Origin: Bacillota bacterium
GTDB lineage: Bacteria > Bacillota > DTU065
Direction of reading: 5' to 3'
Assembly: GCA_028708605.1 (NCBI GenBank)
Contig: JAQVYS010000012.1
Location: 1-39,731 of the forward strand
Length of the DNA: 39,731 bases
Shown here: positions 24,528 to 32,716 of the stretch, one piece after another
How positions within the stretch are numbered: the stretch's first letter is position 1
How the letters are laid out: every line of letters starts with the position of its first letter
Made by a program: the position numbers and the translations under genes
Notes under the pieces: generated by a model
Databases searched by the model: none
What the model saw: the letters and a program-made list of their open reading frames with translations, nothing else
Told to the model about the DNA's origin: nothing

Positions 24528-25166
24528 ATGGACTCTAAAACCCTAGCTAGTTATATTGATCATACTCTTCTAAAAGCAGATGCGACAGAAGACGAGATCT
24601 TAAAAATCTGCCAAGAGGCAGATGAATTTGGTTTTAAGTCAGTTTGTGTCAATCCTTATTGGGTACCTTTTGCCAGGAATCATACTAAAGCCAAAGTGTG
24701 TAGCGTAATTGGTTTTCCTCTCGGCGCGCAGCCTGTAGAACTCAAAATAAGGGAAGCTGCATATTGTCTCCAAAATGGGGCAGATGAGATCGATATGGTC
24801 ATTAATCTTTCTTATCCTAAAAGTGGTGACTTTACAGCGCTGTTAGCAGAAATATCTCAGATAGTTGTAGCAAGCTCGCCTGCAATAGTCAAAGTTATTC
24901 TTGAAACTACGCTTCTTTCCAAATCAGAAAAGATTGAGGCTACGAAAACAGCTGTTAAAGCAGGAGCACATTTTGTCAAGACCTCTACTGGTTTTAATGG
25001 TGGTGCGACAAAAGAGGATGTAATTCTTCTCAAAGAGACCGTTAAAGACCAATGTTTGATTAAAGCTAGTGGTGGCATCAGAACAAAAGAAGATGCTTTA
25101 AACTTTATCAGTCTTGGAGCAAACCGCATCGGTACTAGTTCAGGGGTGAAGATTGTATGTCCCTAA
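24528..25166 (+). CDS. deoC: deoxyribose-phosphate aldolase
   Basis: Cytosolic class I aldolase of 212 residues that splits 2-deoxyribose-5-phosphate into acetaldehyde and glyceraldehyde-3-phosphate. The Schiff-base Lys is K151 in HFVKTSTGF; the partner Lys is K179 in LIKASGGIR and the catalytic Asp is D89 in DEIDMVINL. AAAAGAGG at 24513-24520 favours the ATG at 24528; the ATG at 24510 adds six residues and remains possible. It overlaps pdp by ten bases, and the pair forms a deoxynucleoside salvage operon. Confidence 0.95.
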   Translation: MDSKTLASYIDHTLLKADATEDEILKICQEADEFGFKSVCVNPYWVPFARNHTKAKVCSVIGFPLGAQPVELKIREAAYCLQNGADEIDMVINLSYPKSGDFTALLAEISQIVVASSPAIVKVILETTLLSKSEKIEATKTAVKAGAHFVKTSTGFNGGATKEDVILLKETVKDQCLIKASGGIRTKEDALNFISLGANRIGTSSGVKIVCP

Positions 25167-26434
25167 CTGCATATAATATCATTACAAAAAAGCGAGATGG
25201 TTTTACTCTCTCAAAAGAAGAAATTAATTTTTTAATCGGTGGTTATGCAAAAGGTGAGATTCCAGACTATCAAATAGCTGCTTTTTTAATGGCAGTTTTT
25301 TTTCAAGGTCTAGATGAAGAAGAAACCGCGGACCTGACTCTGACAATGGCCCATTCCGGTGATATGCTGAAATTTGATGATTTAGGCTATGTCTTAGATA
25401 AACATAGCACAGGTGGCGTTGGAGACACTACGACTCTTATTGTCTTGCCTCTTGTAGCAGCTGCAGGAGGTAAGATAGCGAAACTCTCCGGGAGGGGGCT
25501 TGGACATACTGGAGGCACAATCGATAAACTTGAAGCAATTCCCGGTTTTCGCACAACCTTATCTAATCAGGAGTTAAAGAACCAGGTGCTAGATATTGGC
25601 CTAGCTATAGCTGGTCAGACCGGAAATTTAGTGCCTGCAGATAAACTGCTATATGCGCTAAGAGATGTTACAGGGACAGTAGAAAGCATCCCTCTGATTG
25701 CGTCAAGTATTATGTCTAAGAAAATTGCAGGAGGAGCTCATGGCATTGTTCTTGACGTAAAGGTCGGGAAAGGTGCCTTTATGAAAGATATTAATGAGGC
25801 CAGAAAGCTTGCTAAACTGATGGTAGCTTTAGGCAGCTTAGTGGGAAAAAGAGTTACAGCAGTCCTTAGCGATATGGATGTTCCACTTTCTAAAGCCCAA
25901 GGCAATACCCTTGAGGTTATTGAGGCCATCAATGTTCTAAAAGGAGTAGAAGGAAGAAGTAAGAGACTACAAGAGCTCTCAGAGGTGCTTGCAACAGAGA
26001 TGCTAGCACTAGATAGCTCTCTAGATACTACTTTAGATTTTCCTAAGGGCTATAATAGCTTTGTTCAGGTAGTTGAAAGACAAGGAGGAGACCTTTCAAA
26101 ACTAAGTCTTAGTGCACCATTTAAAGAGGAGATTATAACTGAAACCAGAGGCTATTTTTCAGATGCAGATGCTTTAGCTGTTGGTAAAGTAGTTAGAGAC
26201 TTAGGCGCAGGTCGAAGAGTAAAAGGTGAAAAAATTGATTCTAATGTAGGGGTACTTTTTAATAAGGATCTTGGCGACGAAATAAAAGAAGGCGAGCTTC
26301 TAGCTACAGTCTATGCGAGTAACAAAAATCAACTAGACGAAGCAGTATCTAATCTAAGAGAAGTCCTAGTTGTTGGGCCTAAGCCTTACGACAAACCAGT
26401 AGTCTTAGAGGTTATACGAGGTGGGAGTAGATAA
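25157..26434 (+). CDS. pdp: pyrimidine-nucleoside phosphorylase
   Basis: Cytosolic enzyme of 425 residues that cleaves thymidine, deoxyuridine or uridine with phosphate, feeding deoxyribose-1-phosphate towards deoC. The phosphate-binding motif KHSTGGVGD is at 82-90, and KLSGRGLGHTGGTIDKLE follows. The loop SSIMSKKIAGGAHG and the C-terminal alpha/beta hammerhead domain (about 340-425) complete the fold. The ATG lies inside the last codons of deoC after GGGGTGA. No phosphopentomutase gene is adjacent. The stop overlaps the start of a secreted-protein gene by one base. Confidence 0.95.
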   Translation: MSLTAYNIITKKRDGFTLSKEEINFLIGGYAKGEIPDYQIAAFLMAVFFQGLDEEETADLTLTMAHSGDMLKFDDLGYVLDKHSTGGVGDTTTLIVLPLVAAAGGKIAKLSGRGLGHTGGTIDKLEAIPGFRTTLSNQELKNQVLDIGLAIAGQTGNLVPADKLLYALRDVTGTVESIPLIASSIMSKKIAGGAHGIVLDVKVGKGAFMKDINEARKLAKLMVALGSLVGKRVTAVLSDMDVPLSKAQGNTLEVIEAINVLKGVEGRSKRLQELSEVLATEMLALDSSLDTTLDFPKGYNSFVQVVERQGGDLSKLSLSAPFKEEIITETRGYFSDADALAVGKVVRDLGAGRRVKGEKIDSNVGVLFNKDLGDEIKEGELLATVYASNKNQLDEAVSNLREVLVVGPKPYDKPVVLEVIRGGSR

Positions 26435-27141
26435 TGAAGTGGCTTTTTGTACTCCTTTTAGTCGTCTCTCAAGCGAAAGCAGACTCAGTGATAGAGATAG
26501 CTGCTAAACCGTATTTAGTAGCTTCTGCTTTTGGCGGAGATATCTTAGATGCAAACTACAGAGCAGATCTTAAAGAAGATTTAAAAAGAAAAGACTATTT
26601 TGGGGTAATTTTAACAGATTATGATATGGAAAATCATCTTGAAAGATTAAAAGACTTAGATTTCAATGGAGATCTCCTTTTAAGTGAGCTTAAAGTGATA
26701 GGAGAGAAGATTTTTATTTCCTTTACTAGAGAACTCTATAGTCAGGGTTTTGATGTAGCTACTTATGGAGCACAGGGAATAACATATGTAGAGAGGGGCT
26801 TGGTGTCATTTAGCCTTTTAGAAAATAAAGTGTTTTACTCAGACCATCTGTGGTCTTTGCTTCCTCTTGAGGATCTACCTCATCTTAATTGGGAAGATAC
26901 TTTTACTAAAGAAGTCTGCTATCTCAAAGAGATATCCCTTAATAAAGCTGGTGAAAATCCTTTTTATAAGCTGTCTTTCCTTGCTTTAGAAGACCTTTCT
27001 AAAGATAGGGGAAGTGCGATTAGAGACTTTCGTGCAAGTCTTAAAAAGGCAGGATTGCAAGGCAGCCAAATCGATCAAGCTTGGCAAAGATTAGAGGAGA
27101 TTTTTTTTCAGCTAAAAAGGCAGGAGTTAAGAAACAGATAA
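26434..27141 (+). CDS. exported hypothetical protein coupled to pdp
   Basis: Protein of 235 residues that I do not recognise. Residues 1-16 are a signal peptide (MKWLFVLLLVVSQAKA, then DS). The mature part is mixed alpha/beta with a charged helical C-terminus (KKAGLQGSQIDQAWQRLEEIF). No lipobox or catalytic motif is visible. Its ATG overlaps the pdp stop as TAATG, so translation is coupled to a cytosolic nucleoside-salvage gene, an unusual partner for an envelope protein. One cysteine is seen in the mature part (EVCYLKEI). Confidence 0.7.
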   Translation: MKWLFVLLLVVSQAKADSVIEIAAKPYLVASAFGGDILDANYRADLKEDLKRKDYFGVILTDYDMENHLERLKDLDFNGDLLLSELKVIGEKIFISFTRELYSQGFDVATYGAQGITYVERGLVSFSLLENKVFYSDHLWSLLPLEDLPHLNWEDTFTKEVCYLKEISLNKAGENPFYKLSFLALEDLSKDRGSAIRDFRASLKKAGLQGSQIDQAWQRLEEIFFQLKRQELRNR

Positions 27142-27170
27142 TGTATACGAGTATACTATAGGAGCTAGTG

Positions 27171-27198
27171 TTGGATTCGGCAATGTTTGTGATAAAAT
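27171..27198 (+). promoter_or_regulatory. gdhA promoter with extended -10
   Basis: TTGGAT (27171-27176), a 16-base spacer and TAAAAT (27193-27198), with TG at 27190-27191 forming an extended -10. A short self-complementary duplication GTATAC-GA-GTATAC lies upstream at 27143-27156. Confidence 0.6.
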
Positions 27199-27257
27199 AG
27201 AGTCTAAGAATTTTTCGAATTTCTTGTATTCTGTCTTAATATTCCGGAGGTGCTTTG

Positions 27258-28505
27258 ATGGCTGAACAACTTACGCCAATGCAAATAGCGCAAAGTCAAC
27301 TTAGAGCTGCTGCTAATAAACTAAATCTTGAAGATAGTGTTTTGGAGATGCTTCTAGAACCCCAAAGGGTTGTTTGTGTAAGAATACCTGTAAAGATGGA
27401 TGATGGTACAACAAAGGTCTTTAATGGGTACAGATCGCAGCATAGTACCGCTATTGGCCCTGCCAAAGGTGGTCTTAGGTTTCATCCAGGAGTCAACCTC
27501 GATGAGGTGAAAGCCTTATCGTTTTGGATGACTTTTAAATGTGGTGTACTTGGACTCCCCTACGGTGGTGGTAAAGGTGGCATTGAGGTAGATCCTAAAA
27601 AGCTATCAAGAGGTGAACTAGAAAGATTAAGCAGAGGTTATGTTCGGGCTTTAGCAGATGTGCTTGGCTCTAACAAGGATATTCCAGCTCCTGATGTCAA
27701 TACTAATAACCAAGTTATGAGCTGGATGTTGGATGAGTATTCTGTTATTAATCGTCAAACTGACTTTGGTATGGTTACTGGTAAACCGATTCTTCTTGGT
27801 GGTTCTAAAGGTAGAAATGAAGCAACTGGTAGAGGTGCTGTGGTAACCTTATTAGAGGCTTTAACAAAGCTTAAGATGGATATAAAAGGAAGAACTGTTG
27901 CCATACAGGGCTTTGGTAATGTTGGAAGTGTAGCTGCCGATCTTTTGTGGGAGTTGGGTGCTAAAATTGTTGCTATAAGTGACATTAGTGGTGGAATCTA
28001 CAATCAAGATGGTATAGATATTAAGGCCCTACTTGAGCATACAGCACAAAGCGAATATGTTTCAGGCTTTGCAGGTGCTATTCAAATGCCAGGAGATCAA
28101 GTTTTTGAACTTCCAGTTGATATTGTGATTCCTGCAGCATTAGAAAATGTTTTAACTGAAAAAAACGCTCCAAAAGTTAAGGCTAAGATTGTACTAGAGA
28201 TTGCCAATGGCCCAACAACGCCTAAAGCAGATGAGATCATGGCTAAAAATGGTGTTTTGGTATTGCCTGATATTCTCAGCAATGCTGGTGGTGTTACAGT
28301 TAGCTACTTCGAGTGGGTACAGAACAACTATGGTTACTACTGGAGCGAAGATGAAGTAAACGATCGCTTGACTAAGAAGATGCAAGAATCGTTTGCTACT
28401 GTTTGGGATATGATGCAAGAAAATCAAGTAGATATGAGAACCGCTGCTTATATGGTTTCAGTACAGCGAATAAGCGAAGCAATTAAGTTAAGAGGAATTG
28501 TCTAA
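27258..28505 (+). CDS. gdhA: glutamate dehydrogenase (Glu/Leu/Phe/Val family)
   Basis: Cytosolic enzyme of 415 residues that interconverts glutamate and 2-oxoglutarate plus ammonia. Substrate-binding and catalytic residues include GPAKGGLRFHP, K94 in FKCGVLGLP, K106 in GGGKGG and D146 in PAPDVNT. The dinucleotide fold has GFGNVGS (about residue 205) and an acidic residue after the second strand (ISDISGG), suggesting NAD use and so a catabolic role. CGGAGGTG sets the ATG at 27258; a TTG three bases earlier is in frame. In an anaerobe this would serve glutamate fermentation or nitrogen balance. A structured element and terminator follow. Confidence 0.95.
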   Translation: MAEQLTPMQIAQSQLRAAANKLNLEDSVLEMLLEPQRVVCVRIPVKMDDGTTKVFNGYRSQHSTAIGPAKGGLRFHPGVNLDEVKALSFWMTFKCGVLGLPYGGGKGGIEVDPKKLSRGELERLSRGYVRALADVLGSNKDIPAPDVNTNNQVMSWMLDEYSVINRQTDFGMVTGKPILLGGSKGRNEATGRGAVVTLLEALTKLKMDIKGRTVAIQGFGNVGSVAADLLWELGAKIVAISDISGGIYNQDGIDIKALLEHTAQSEYVSGFAGAIQMPGDQVFELPVDIVIPAALENVLTEKNAPKVKAKIVLEIANGPTTPKADEIMAKNGVLVLPDILSNAGGVTVSYFEWVQNNYGYYWSEDEVNDRLTKKMQESFATVWDMMQENQVDMRTAAYMVSVQRISEAIKLRGIV

Positions 28506-28510
28506 TAGTT

Positions 28511-28620
28511 AAAAAGAGCCTTATGATATGATACCTCCAAAGCAGACAGTCTAATTAATTAAAAATTAGATTACCTGTCTACTTGACAAGGGTCAGTTCA
28601 TTAAGGCTCTTTTTAATTTT
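28511..28620 (+). terminator. terminator-like stem enclosing a second hairpin (structured element)
   Basis: A 13-base perfect outer stem (28511-28523 AAAAAGAGCCTTA with 28602-28614 TAAGGCTCTTTTT) ends in a U-rich tail. Its 78-base loop holds a nested hairpin: AGACAG-TCTAATT (28544-28556) with AATTAGA (28564-28570) and CTGTCT (28575-28580), with a four-base bulge. The part before the inner hairpin, 28531-28541, reads ATACCTCCAAA. An ordinary terminator needs no such insert, so this could be a structured small RNA, a leader element or a terminator carrying an insertion. Confidence 0.6.
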
Positions 28621-28692
28621 TTAATGCTTCTTGCCTAGTCCTATAATGCTAGACTAACTTGTACTTTTTCCCAGTACTGTATAAAAGGGAAA

Positions 28693-28720
28693 TTGAATAG
28701 GTAGAGGAATGTTTTACAAT
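28693..28720 (+). promoter_or_regulatory. candidate promoter for the amidase operon
   Basis: TTGAAT (28693-28698) and TACAAT (28715-28720) are 16 bases apart and 26 bases before the GTG start. A further TATAAT occurs at 28642-28647 without a clear -35. Confidence 0.5.
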
Positions 28721-28745
28721 AAGGTTTAATTTTGGAGGTATTTGT

Positions 28746-29546
28746 GTGAAAAAGGCGATATTAGTCTGTTTTTTTGTGTTAGTTGTTTTTGGCACACAAT
28801 TCATAAGCGCTGCTACCTGGAGAAGTAGAGTGTGGCCTCAAACGCCAGAGGGCGTGCTAAAACCCCACCACCCTGCAGAGCCTGAAGACCCTGAGGATCC
28901 CGTTACTCCTTTAGAACTTCAGGGCTGGGTTATTGTCATAGATCCAGGTCATGGTGGCACAGAACCAGGCGCGATTAACAATAATTTAGGTTTAAAAGAA
29001 AAAGACATCAATCTTTCAGTCGGGCTACTTTTGAGAGACAACTTGCTAACCTTTGGCGCGGATGTCAAAATGACAAGATCAACGGATGTTAACGTCACAA
29101 TAGCAGCTCGCAGAAACTTTTCTAACTCTCAAAATGCTCATCGCTTTGTATCTCTCCATGTAAATGCCGCAGGTAACACTTCAGCTAAAGGTATTGAGAC
29201 TTGGGTTGATACAGATGCAGGTAAGATTTGGAAAGATTATGCTCAGACCCTTCACAATAATATTGTGAGGAAAGCAAGGAGTTACGACAGTAGCATTCTA
29301 GATCGTAAGCTTAAATATTCTGGTTCAACACCTCCTTGGAGCGATGGCAGAAAAATCGGCGTTTTGCGCTACGACCTCATCAATGCTCCTGCAGCTCTAA
29401 TTGAGATGAATTTTATTAGTAATGATGTTGAGGCAAACCGTTTGAGTAGAACTGAGTACCAAAAGACTTTAGCTGATGGTATCGCAGAGGGGTTTGTGGA
29501 ACACTCGACTCAGTACAACAAAGAAGACGGCGTAATCAAACGATGA
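28746..29546 (+). CDS. exported N-acetylmuramoyl-L-alanine amidase (Amidase_3)
   Basis: Periplasmic zinc amidase of 266 residues that cleaves the bond between MurNAc and the stem peptide. A signal peptide (1-22, ending ISA) is followed by a Pro/Glu/Asp-rich linker (about 37-56, AEPEDPEDPVTP). The catalytic domain (60-250) has zinc ligands H69 in DPGHGG, E85 in LKEKDIN and H138 in SLHVNA, with catalytic E220 in ALIEMNF. The GTG start is set by TTTGGAGGTAT. Its stop overlaps the start of a beta-barrel gene (ATGA), linking wall cleavage to outer-membrane protein production. Confidence 0.93.
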   Translation: MKKAILVCFFVLVVFGTQFISAATWRSRVWPQTPEGVLKPHHPAEPEDPEDPVTPLELQGWVIVIDPGHGGTEPGAINNNLGLKEKDINLSVGLLLRDNLLTFGADVKMTRSTDVNVTIAARRNFSNSQNAHRFVSLHVNAAGNTSAKGIETWVDTDAGKIWKDYAQTLHNNIVRKARSYDSSILDRKLKYSGSTPPWSDGRKIGVLRYDLINAPAALIEMNFISNDVEANRLSRTEYQKTLADGIAEGFVEHSTQYNKEDGVIKR

Positions 29547-30622
29547 GAAATGTTCTTCTTTTTTTGAGCATTCTTTGTTTTCTTGGCTATAGTAGCGCAT
29601 ATGCTCTAGAGTATCCGTTAGGTACGTCCAAGTTAAGCGGTGTTATGAATTTTCGGATCTTTACAGGCGCACCAATAGATGAGGACTTTACATTTAGTCC
29701 TCCTGAGATCTCACACAGTCTAAAACTCCGTTATATAAGTCAAATAGATCGTTATCTTGTTGAAATTAATACGTCTAGTTTTGGTATCTTTGGTGCTTCA
29801 CCATATGTAAATCTGCCAAATATCAAAGAAGGTTTTACAGTTGACGAAGCTTTTGTCAATATACTAACTGATTATGGCTCGGTTATGATTGGGCGCTACG
29901 CACCATTTATGCCAGTATCTCCAGATGACTATAGAACAGACGGTCTCCTATTTGGCAATCCATCACTGCCAGTTGACGTAATCTCCCTTTATAGTGAGAC
30001 TCCAGATTTTGAGTATGAACTAGCCTTAGGTTATTTAAACTATACTAGACAAAGTGCTTTAAATTCACCGAGTGCGGATATGTTTATCGCAGCAAGATTT
30101 GGCTTTGATTATTTACTTAGTTCTTCTAGAATAAGGCTTAGCCCGAGTGTTCTCTTTAGCGACTTAGGTCAATCATTTGGTTTTAGCCTTCCTTTTCAGG
30201 CTAGTAAAGAAAATCAAGTTTTAGAGGGAGAAGTCGCTTTGTATAACCTTTTTGGCACTGAGCTGCTTAAAGAAGGCATCTATCCTGGTGTGATTTTAAG
30301 CTACCGTTCGAAAAGGTCCCCAGTTACAGTGGAGGTGGCCCACATCTCTCAAGGCTTTTTGCCGTATCTCGGGAATTTAGCAAACTTTGGTGGGAATTCA
30401 AACTGGAATACTGGTTCTTCTGGAGTAAAAGCAACTCTGCAACTAAAAAACTACACCTATAGCATAAAACTAGAAAAACGGCAAGAAAATTCTATAATTT
30501 ACCTATTTACTTTAGAAAAGAGAAATTTACCTAAACATTTTTCACCCGTAAAGATCAGCCTTGGAATCCAAGATAGGCAAGCGTTTTTTTCTCTCCAAAC
30601 AGGTTTACTATTTAATTTTTAG
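29543..30622 (+). CDS. predicted outer-membrane beta-barrel protein
   Basis: Exported protein of 359 residues. The signal peptide ends SSAYA-LEY (about residue 21). The rest has no membrane helix but many alternating polar/hydrophobic strands separated by short turns, such as SGVMNFRIFTG, LKLRYISQIDRYLVEINTS and GSVMIGRYAPFMP. It ends LQTGLLFNF, with the terminal aromatic residue typical of the BAM recognition signal. It overlaps the amidase stop by four bases. No porin family can be named. If correct it implies an outer membrane. Confidence 0.7.
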   Translation: MRNVLLFLSILCFLGYSSAYALEYPLGTSKLSGVMNFRIFTGAPIDEDFTFSPPEISHSLKLRYISQIDRYLVEINTSSFGIFGASPYVNLPNIKEGFTVDEAFVNILTDYGSVMIGRYAPFMPVSPDDYRTDGLLFGNPSLPVDVISLYSETPDFEYELALGYLNYTRQSALNSPSADMFIAARFGFDYLLSSSRIRLSPSVLFSDLGQSFGFSLPFQASKENQVLEGEVALYNLFGTELLKEGIYPGVILSYRSKRSPVTVEVAHISQGFLPYLGNLANFGGNSNWNTGSSGVKATLQLKNYTYSIKLEKRQENSIIYLFTLEKRNLPKHFSPVKISLGIQDRQAFFSLQTGLLFNF

Positions 30623-30638
30623 GTGAAGGTGTAAAAAT

Positions 30639-31460
30639 ATGAAACTTAAATTTAACCGTCCCTTTTTGATATTGATTTTTGGCCTTGTTTTAGCTTTTAG
30701 CTTAAATGCTTTGGCAGGTGATTTTAGTGCTAGCTTTGGCGTAGGTTATGAGGCTTTGCAGCTAGAAAATAGTTCGGGATATAAAGATAAAACCAGCACT
30801 TTACTTTCCAGTGCTACTATTGACTGGGCTTTTTTGCCAGCTTTTGACATTTTATTAAATCTTGAACAAGGCTCGACCAAAAGTGCTGAAATAGACAGTG
30901 GCTTTTCGCACCCACTTCATAATTTAAAGGGGCATTATAACAGGCAGGTTCTAGCTCTTAACTATTATTTAGGAAATACGTTTAGATTAGGTTTAGGGCT
31001 TGGGCTTGATATAGATCGCGAAGGGTTTACTTGGACTGGCGATAATGATGATACTCTCTTGCGTTATTGGCAGTGGAATCGAAATTCACTTGGCGTATCA
31101 AGCTTAGTTAGTTTAGTCTATCAAGATGATCGCTTTGGATTCAAAACTAGCTTTAGTTATACACCGTTTTTTAAATCAGATGAAACATTAGTAGCGTTTA
31201 TTGATGAGGCCTGGGAGGCGTGGCAAACAGAGTCACTAAAGACTACATTACTGAAAGCAAATACCGAAGCCACGATAAATTTAACCCGCAATTTTGGGAT
31301 TTTGGGCGGTGTAAGCTATAGGAGATATCAGAGTCCAGCTTACAATGTGCCTTCTTTGTATGAAAATAGTGACGGTGAAAAAAGAGAGGTAGATTCTTTA
31401 GCTAGTAAAGTCTTAGAGAAGGGCAGTTTTGTTTATCTCGGATTAAAATTAACCATATAA
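30639..31460 (+). CDS. second predicted outer-membrane beta-barrel protein
   Basis: Exported protein of 273 residues. The signal peptide ends LNALA (residue 26). The mature chain is made of amphipathic beta-strands (SASFGVGYEALQLE, FDILLNLEQG, RLGLGLGLDIDREG, SLVSLVYQDDRFGFKTSFSY), and the last strand SFVYLGLKLTI resembles a closing barrel strand. AGGTGAAGGTG is the ribosome site, 16 bases after the previous stop. It is not obviously homologous to its neighbour, but both have the barrel pattern. A strong terminator ends the amidase-barrel-barrel operon here. Confidence 0.7.
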   Translation: MKLKFNRPFLILIFGLVLAFSLNALAGDFSASFGVGYEALQLENSSGYKDKTSTLLSSATIDWAFLPAFDILLNLEQGSTKSAEIDSGFSHPLHNLKGHYNRQVLALNYYLGNTFRLGLGLGLDIDREGFTWTGDNDDTLLRYWQWNRNSLGVSSLVSLVYQDDRFGFKTSFSYTPFFKSDETLVAFIDEAWEAWQTESLKTTLLKANTEATINLTRNFGILGGVSYRRYQSPAYNVPSLYENSDGEKREVDSLASKVLEKGSFVYLGLKLTI

Positions 31461-31462
31461 AG

Positions 31463-31490
31463 AAAAAGCTGCAAAAGTGCAGCTTTTTTT
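31463..31490 (+). terminator. intrinsic terminator of the amidase/beta-barrel operon
   Basis: The 11-base stem AAAAAGCTGCA / TGCAGCTTTTT with an AAAG loop is followed by more T. Confidence 0.93.
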
Positions 31491-31583
31491 CTTCCCATTT
31501 CCTGCTAAGATTAGTCTGCAGACAAAAGGCTTATCTGTGGTATGATAAATTGGAACAGAGTAAGAATTTGGAGGTTACCTTAA

Positions 31584-32705
31584 ATGATCTACCTAGACAA
31601 CAGCTCTACAACAAAACCCCACCCTCTAGTGGTAGAAGCAGTTAAATCAGCACTCGAAGAAAACTTTGGCAACCCTTCTAGTTTACATAGATTAGGGCTT
31701 TTGGCAGAGCGGACGATAAAGGAAGCTAGAGAAAAAGTGGCTGATTTAATCAAGGCATCTGCCGATGAAATCGTTTTTACTTCAGGAGGAACAGAAAGCA
31801 ATCATTTAGCGATAAGATCAATTTTGTCTAATTCATTAGACAGGCACGTTATTACATCGATAGTTGAGCACCCGTCAGTCATGGCTGTATTTGAAGAGTT
31901 TGCTGAAAGAGGCTGGGAGGTAGAATATCTACCAGTCGATAAAACAGGTCATGTTGATCTTGAAGCTGTAGCAAATAGTCTTAGAAAAGATACAGTTTTA
32001 GTCTCAGTTATGGCTGTAAACAATGAGTTAGGAACAATTCAGCCTATTGCTAAAATAGGTAAGATATTAGAGTCTTATCCAAAAACTTATTTCCACGTAG
32101 ATGCTGTACAAGCAGTAGGTAAGGTTCCTTTAGAACTCAACAGAGTTGATCTTCTTTCGATGAGTGCTCACAAAATCCATGGACCAAAAGGGATAGGCGC
32201 TCTTTACATTAGAAAAGGCCGTAAATTTCAGTCGATTATGCCTGGTGGAGGACAAGAAAAAGGTTATAGAGGTGGGACAGAAAACGTTCCTGCTATAGCA
32301 GGTTTTGGCGAGGCTGCTGAAATTGCTCTTGAAAAAATGCCAGATATTGGTATTCTAAAAGCCAAGAGAGATGAGCTTGCAGCTGAGATCAAAAAACTCG
32401 TACCGGAGTGTACGATAAACAGTCCAGACGAGAGTGTTTTAATTTTGAGTGTCAGTTTTCCTAACATTAAATCAGAAGTGCTTTTGCACTCCTTAGAGGA
32501 AAAAGCGATCTATGTCTCAACTGGCTCAGCGTGTTCGTCAAAGAAAAAGGCTCATCCCGTACTTACTGCAATTGGTTTAGACGATAAACTTCATGAAGGA
32601 ACCATTAGGTTTTCTTTGGGGTGGGGTAATGAAGATATAGATCCTAGTTATATAGCCAAAATCACAGCACAAAAGGTTAGAGAGATCCAGCTTCTCTTGG
32701 AGTAG
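31584..32705 (+). CDS. cysteine desulfurase (NifS/IscS family)
   Basis: PLP enzyme of 373 residues that takes sulfur from cysteine as a persulfide. The PLP lysine is K197 in MSAHKIHGPKG, H96 in IVEHPSV stacks on the cofactor, and the persulfide Cys is C317 in STGSACSSKKK. The C317 loop is short, with no long insertion. TTGGAGG lies upstream of the ATG. It is followed after 11 bases by thiI, the same arrangement as B. subtilis nifZ-thiI, so its main job is probably sulfur supply for tRNA 4-thiouridine, with iron-sulfur or thiamin roles possible. A perfect ten-base palindrome GTCTGCAGAC lies upstream at 31514-31523. Confidence 0.95.
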   Translation: MIYLDNSSTTKPHPLVVEAVKSALEENFGNPSSLHRLGLLAERTIKEAREKVADLIKASADEIVFTSGGTESNHLAIRSILSNSLDRHVITSIVEHPSVMAVFEEFAERGWEVEYLPVDKTGHVDLEAVANSLRKDTVLVSVMAVNNELGTIQPIAKIGKILESYPKTYFHVDAVQAVGKVPLELNRVDLLSMSAHKIHGPKGIGALYIRKGRKFQSIMPGGGQEKGYRGGTENVPAIAGFGEAAEIALEKMPDIGILKAKRDELAAEIKKLVPECTINSPDESVLILSVSFPNIKSEVLLHSLEEKAIYVSTGSACSSKKKAHPVLTAIGLDDKLHEGTIRFSLGWGNEDIDPSYIAKITAQKVREIQLLLE

Positions 32706-32716
32706 GAGGCCGTTAG

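Noticed and set aside
27143-27156. GTATAC-GA-GTATAC as an operator of gdhA
   Set aside because: Very short, self-complementary AT-rich unit outside the promoter; not enough to claim a site.
28511-28614. Outer inverted repeat of the gdhA-amidase element as a miniature transposable element
   Set aside because: No convincing target-site duplication flanks it and no second copy is seen in the window; the U-rich tail fits a terminator better.
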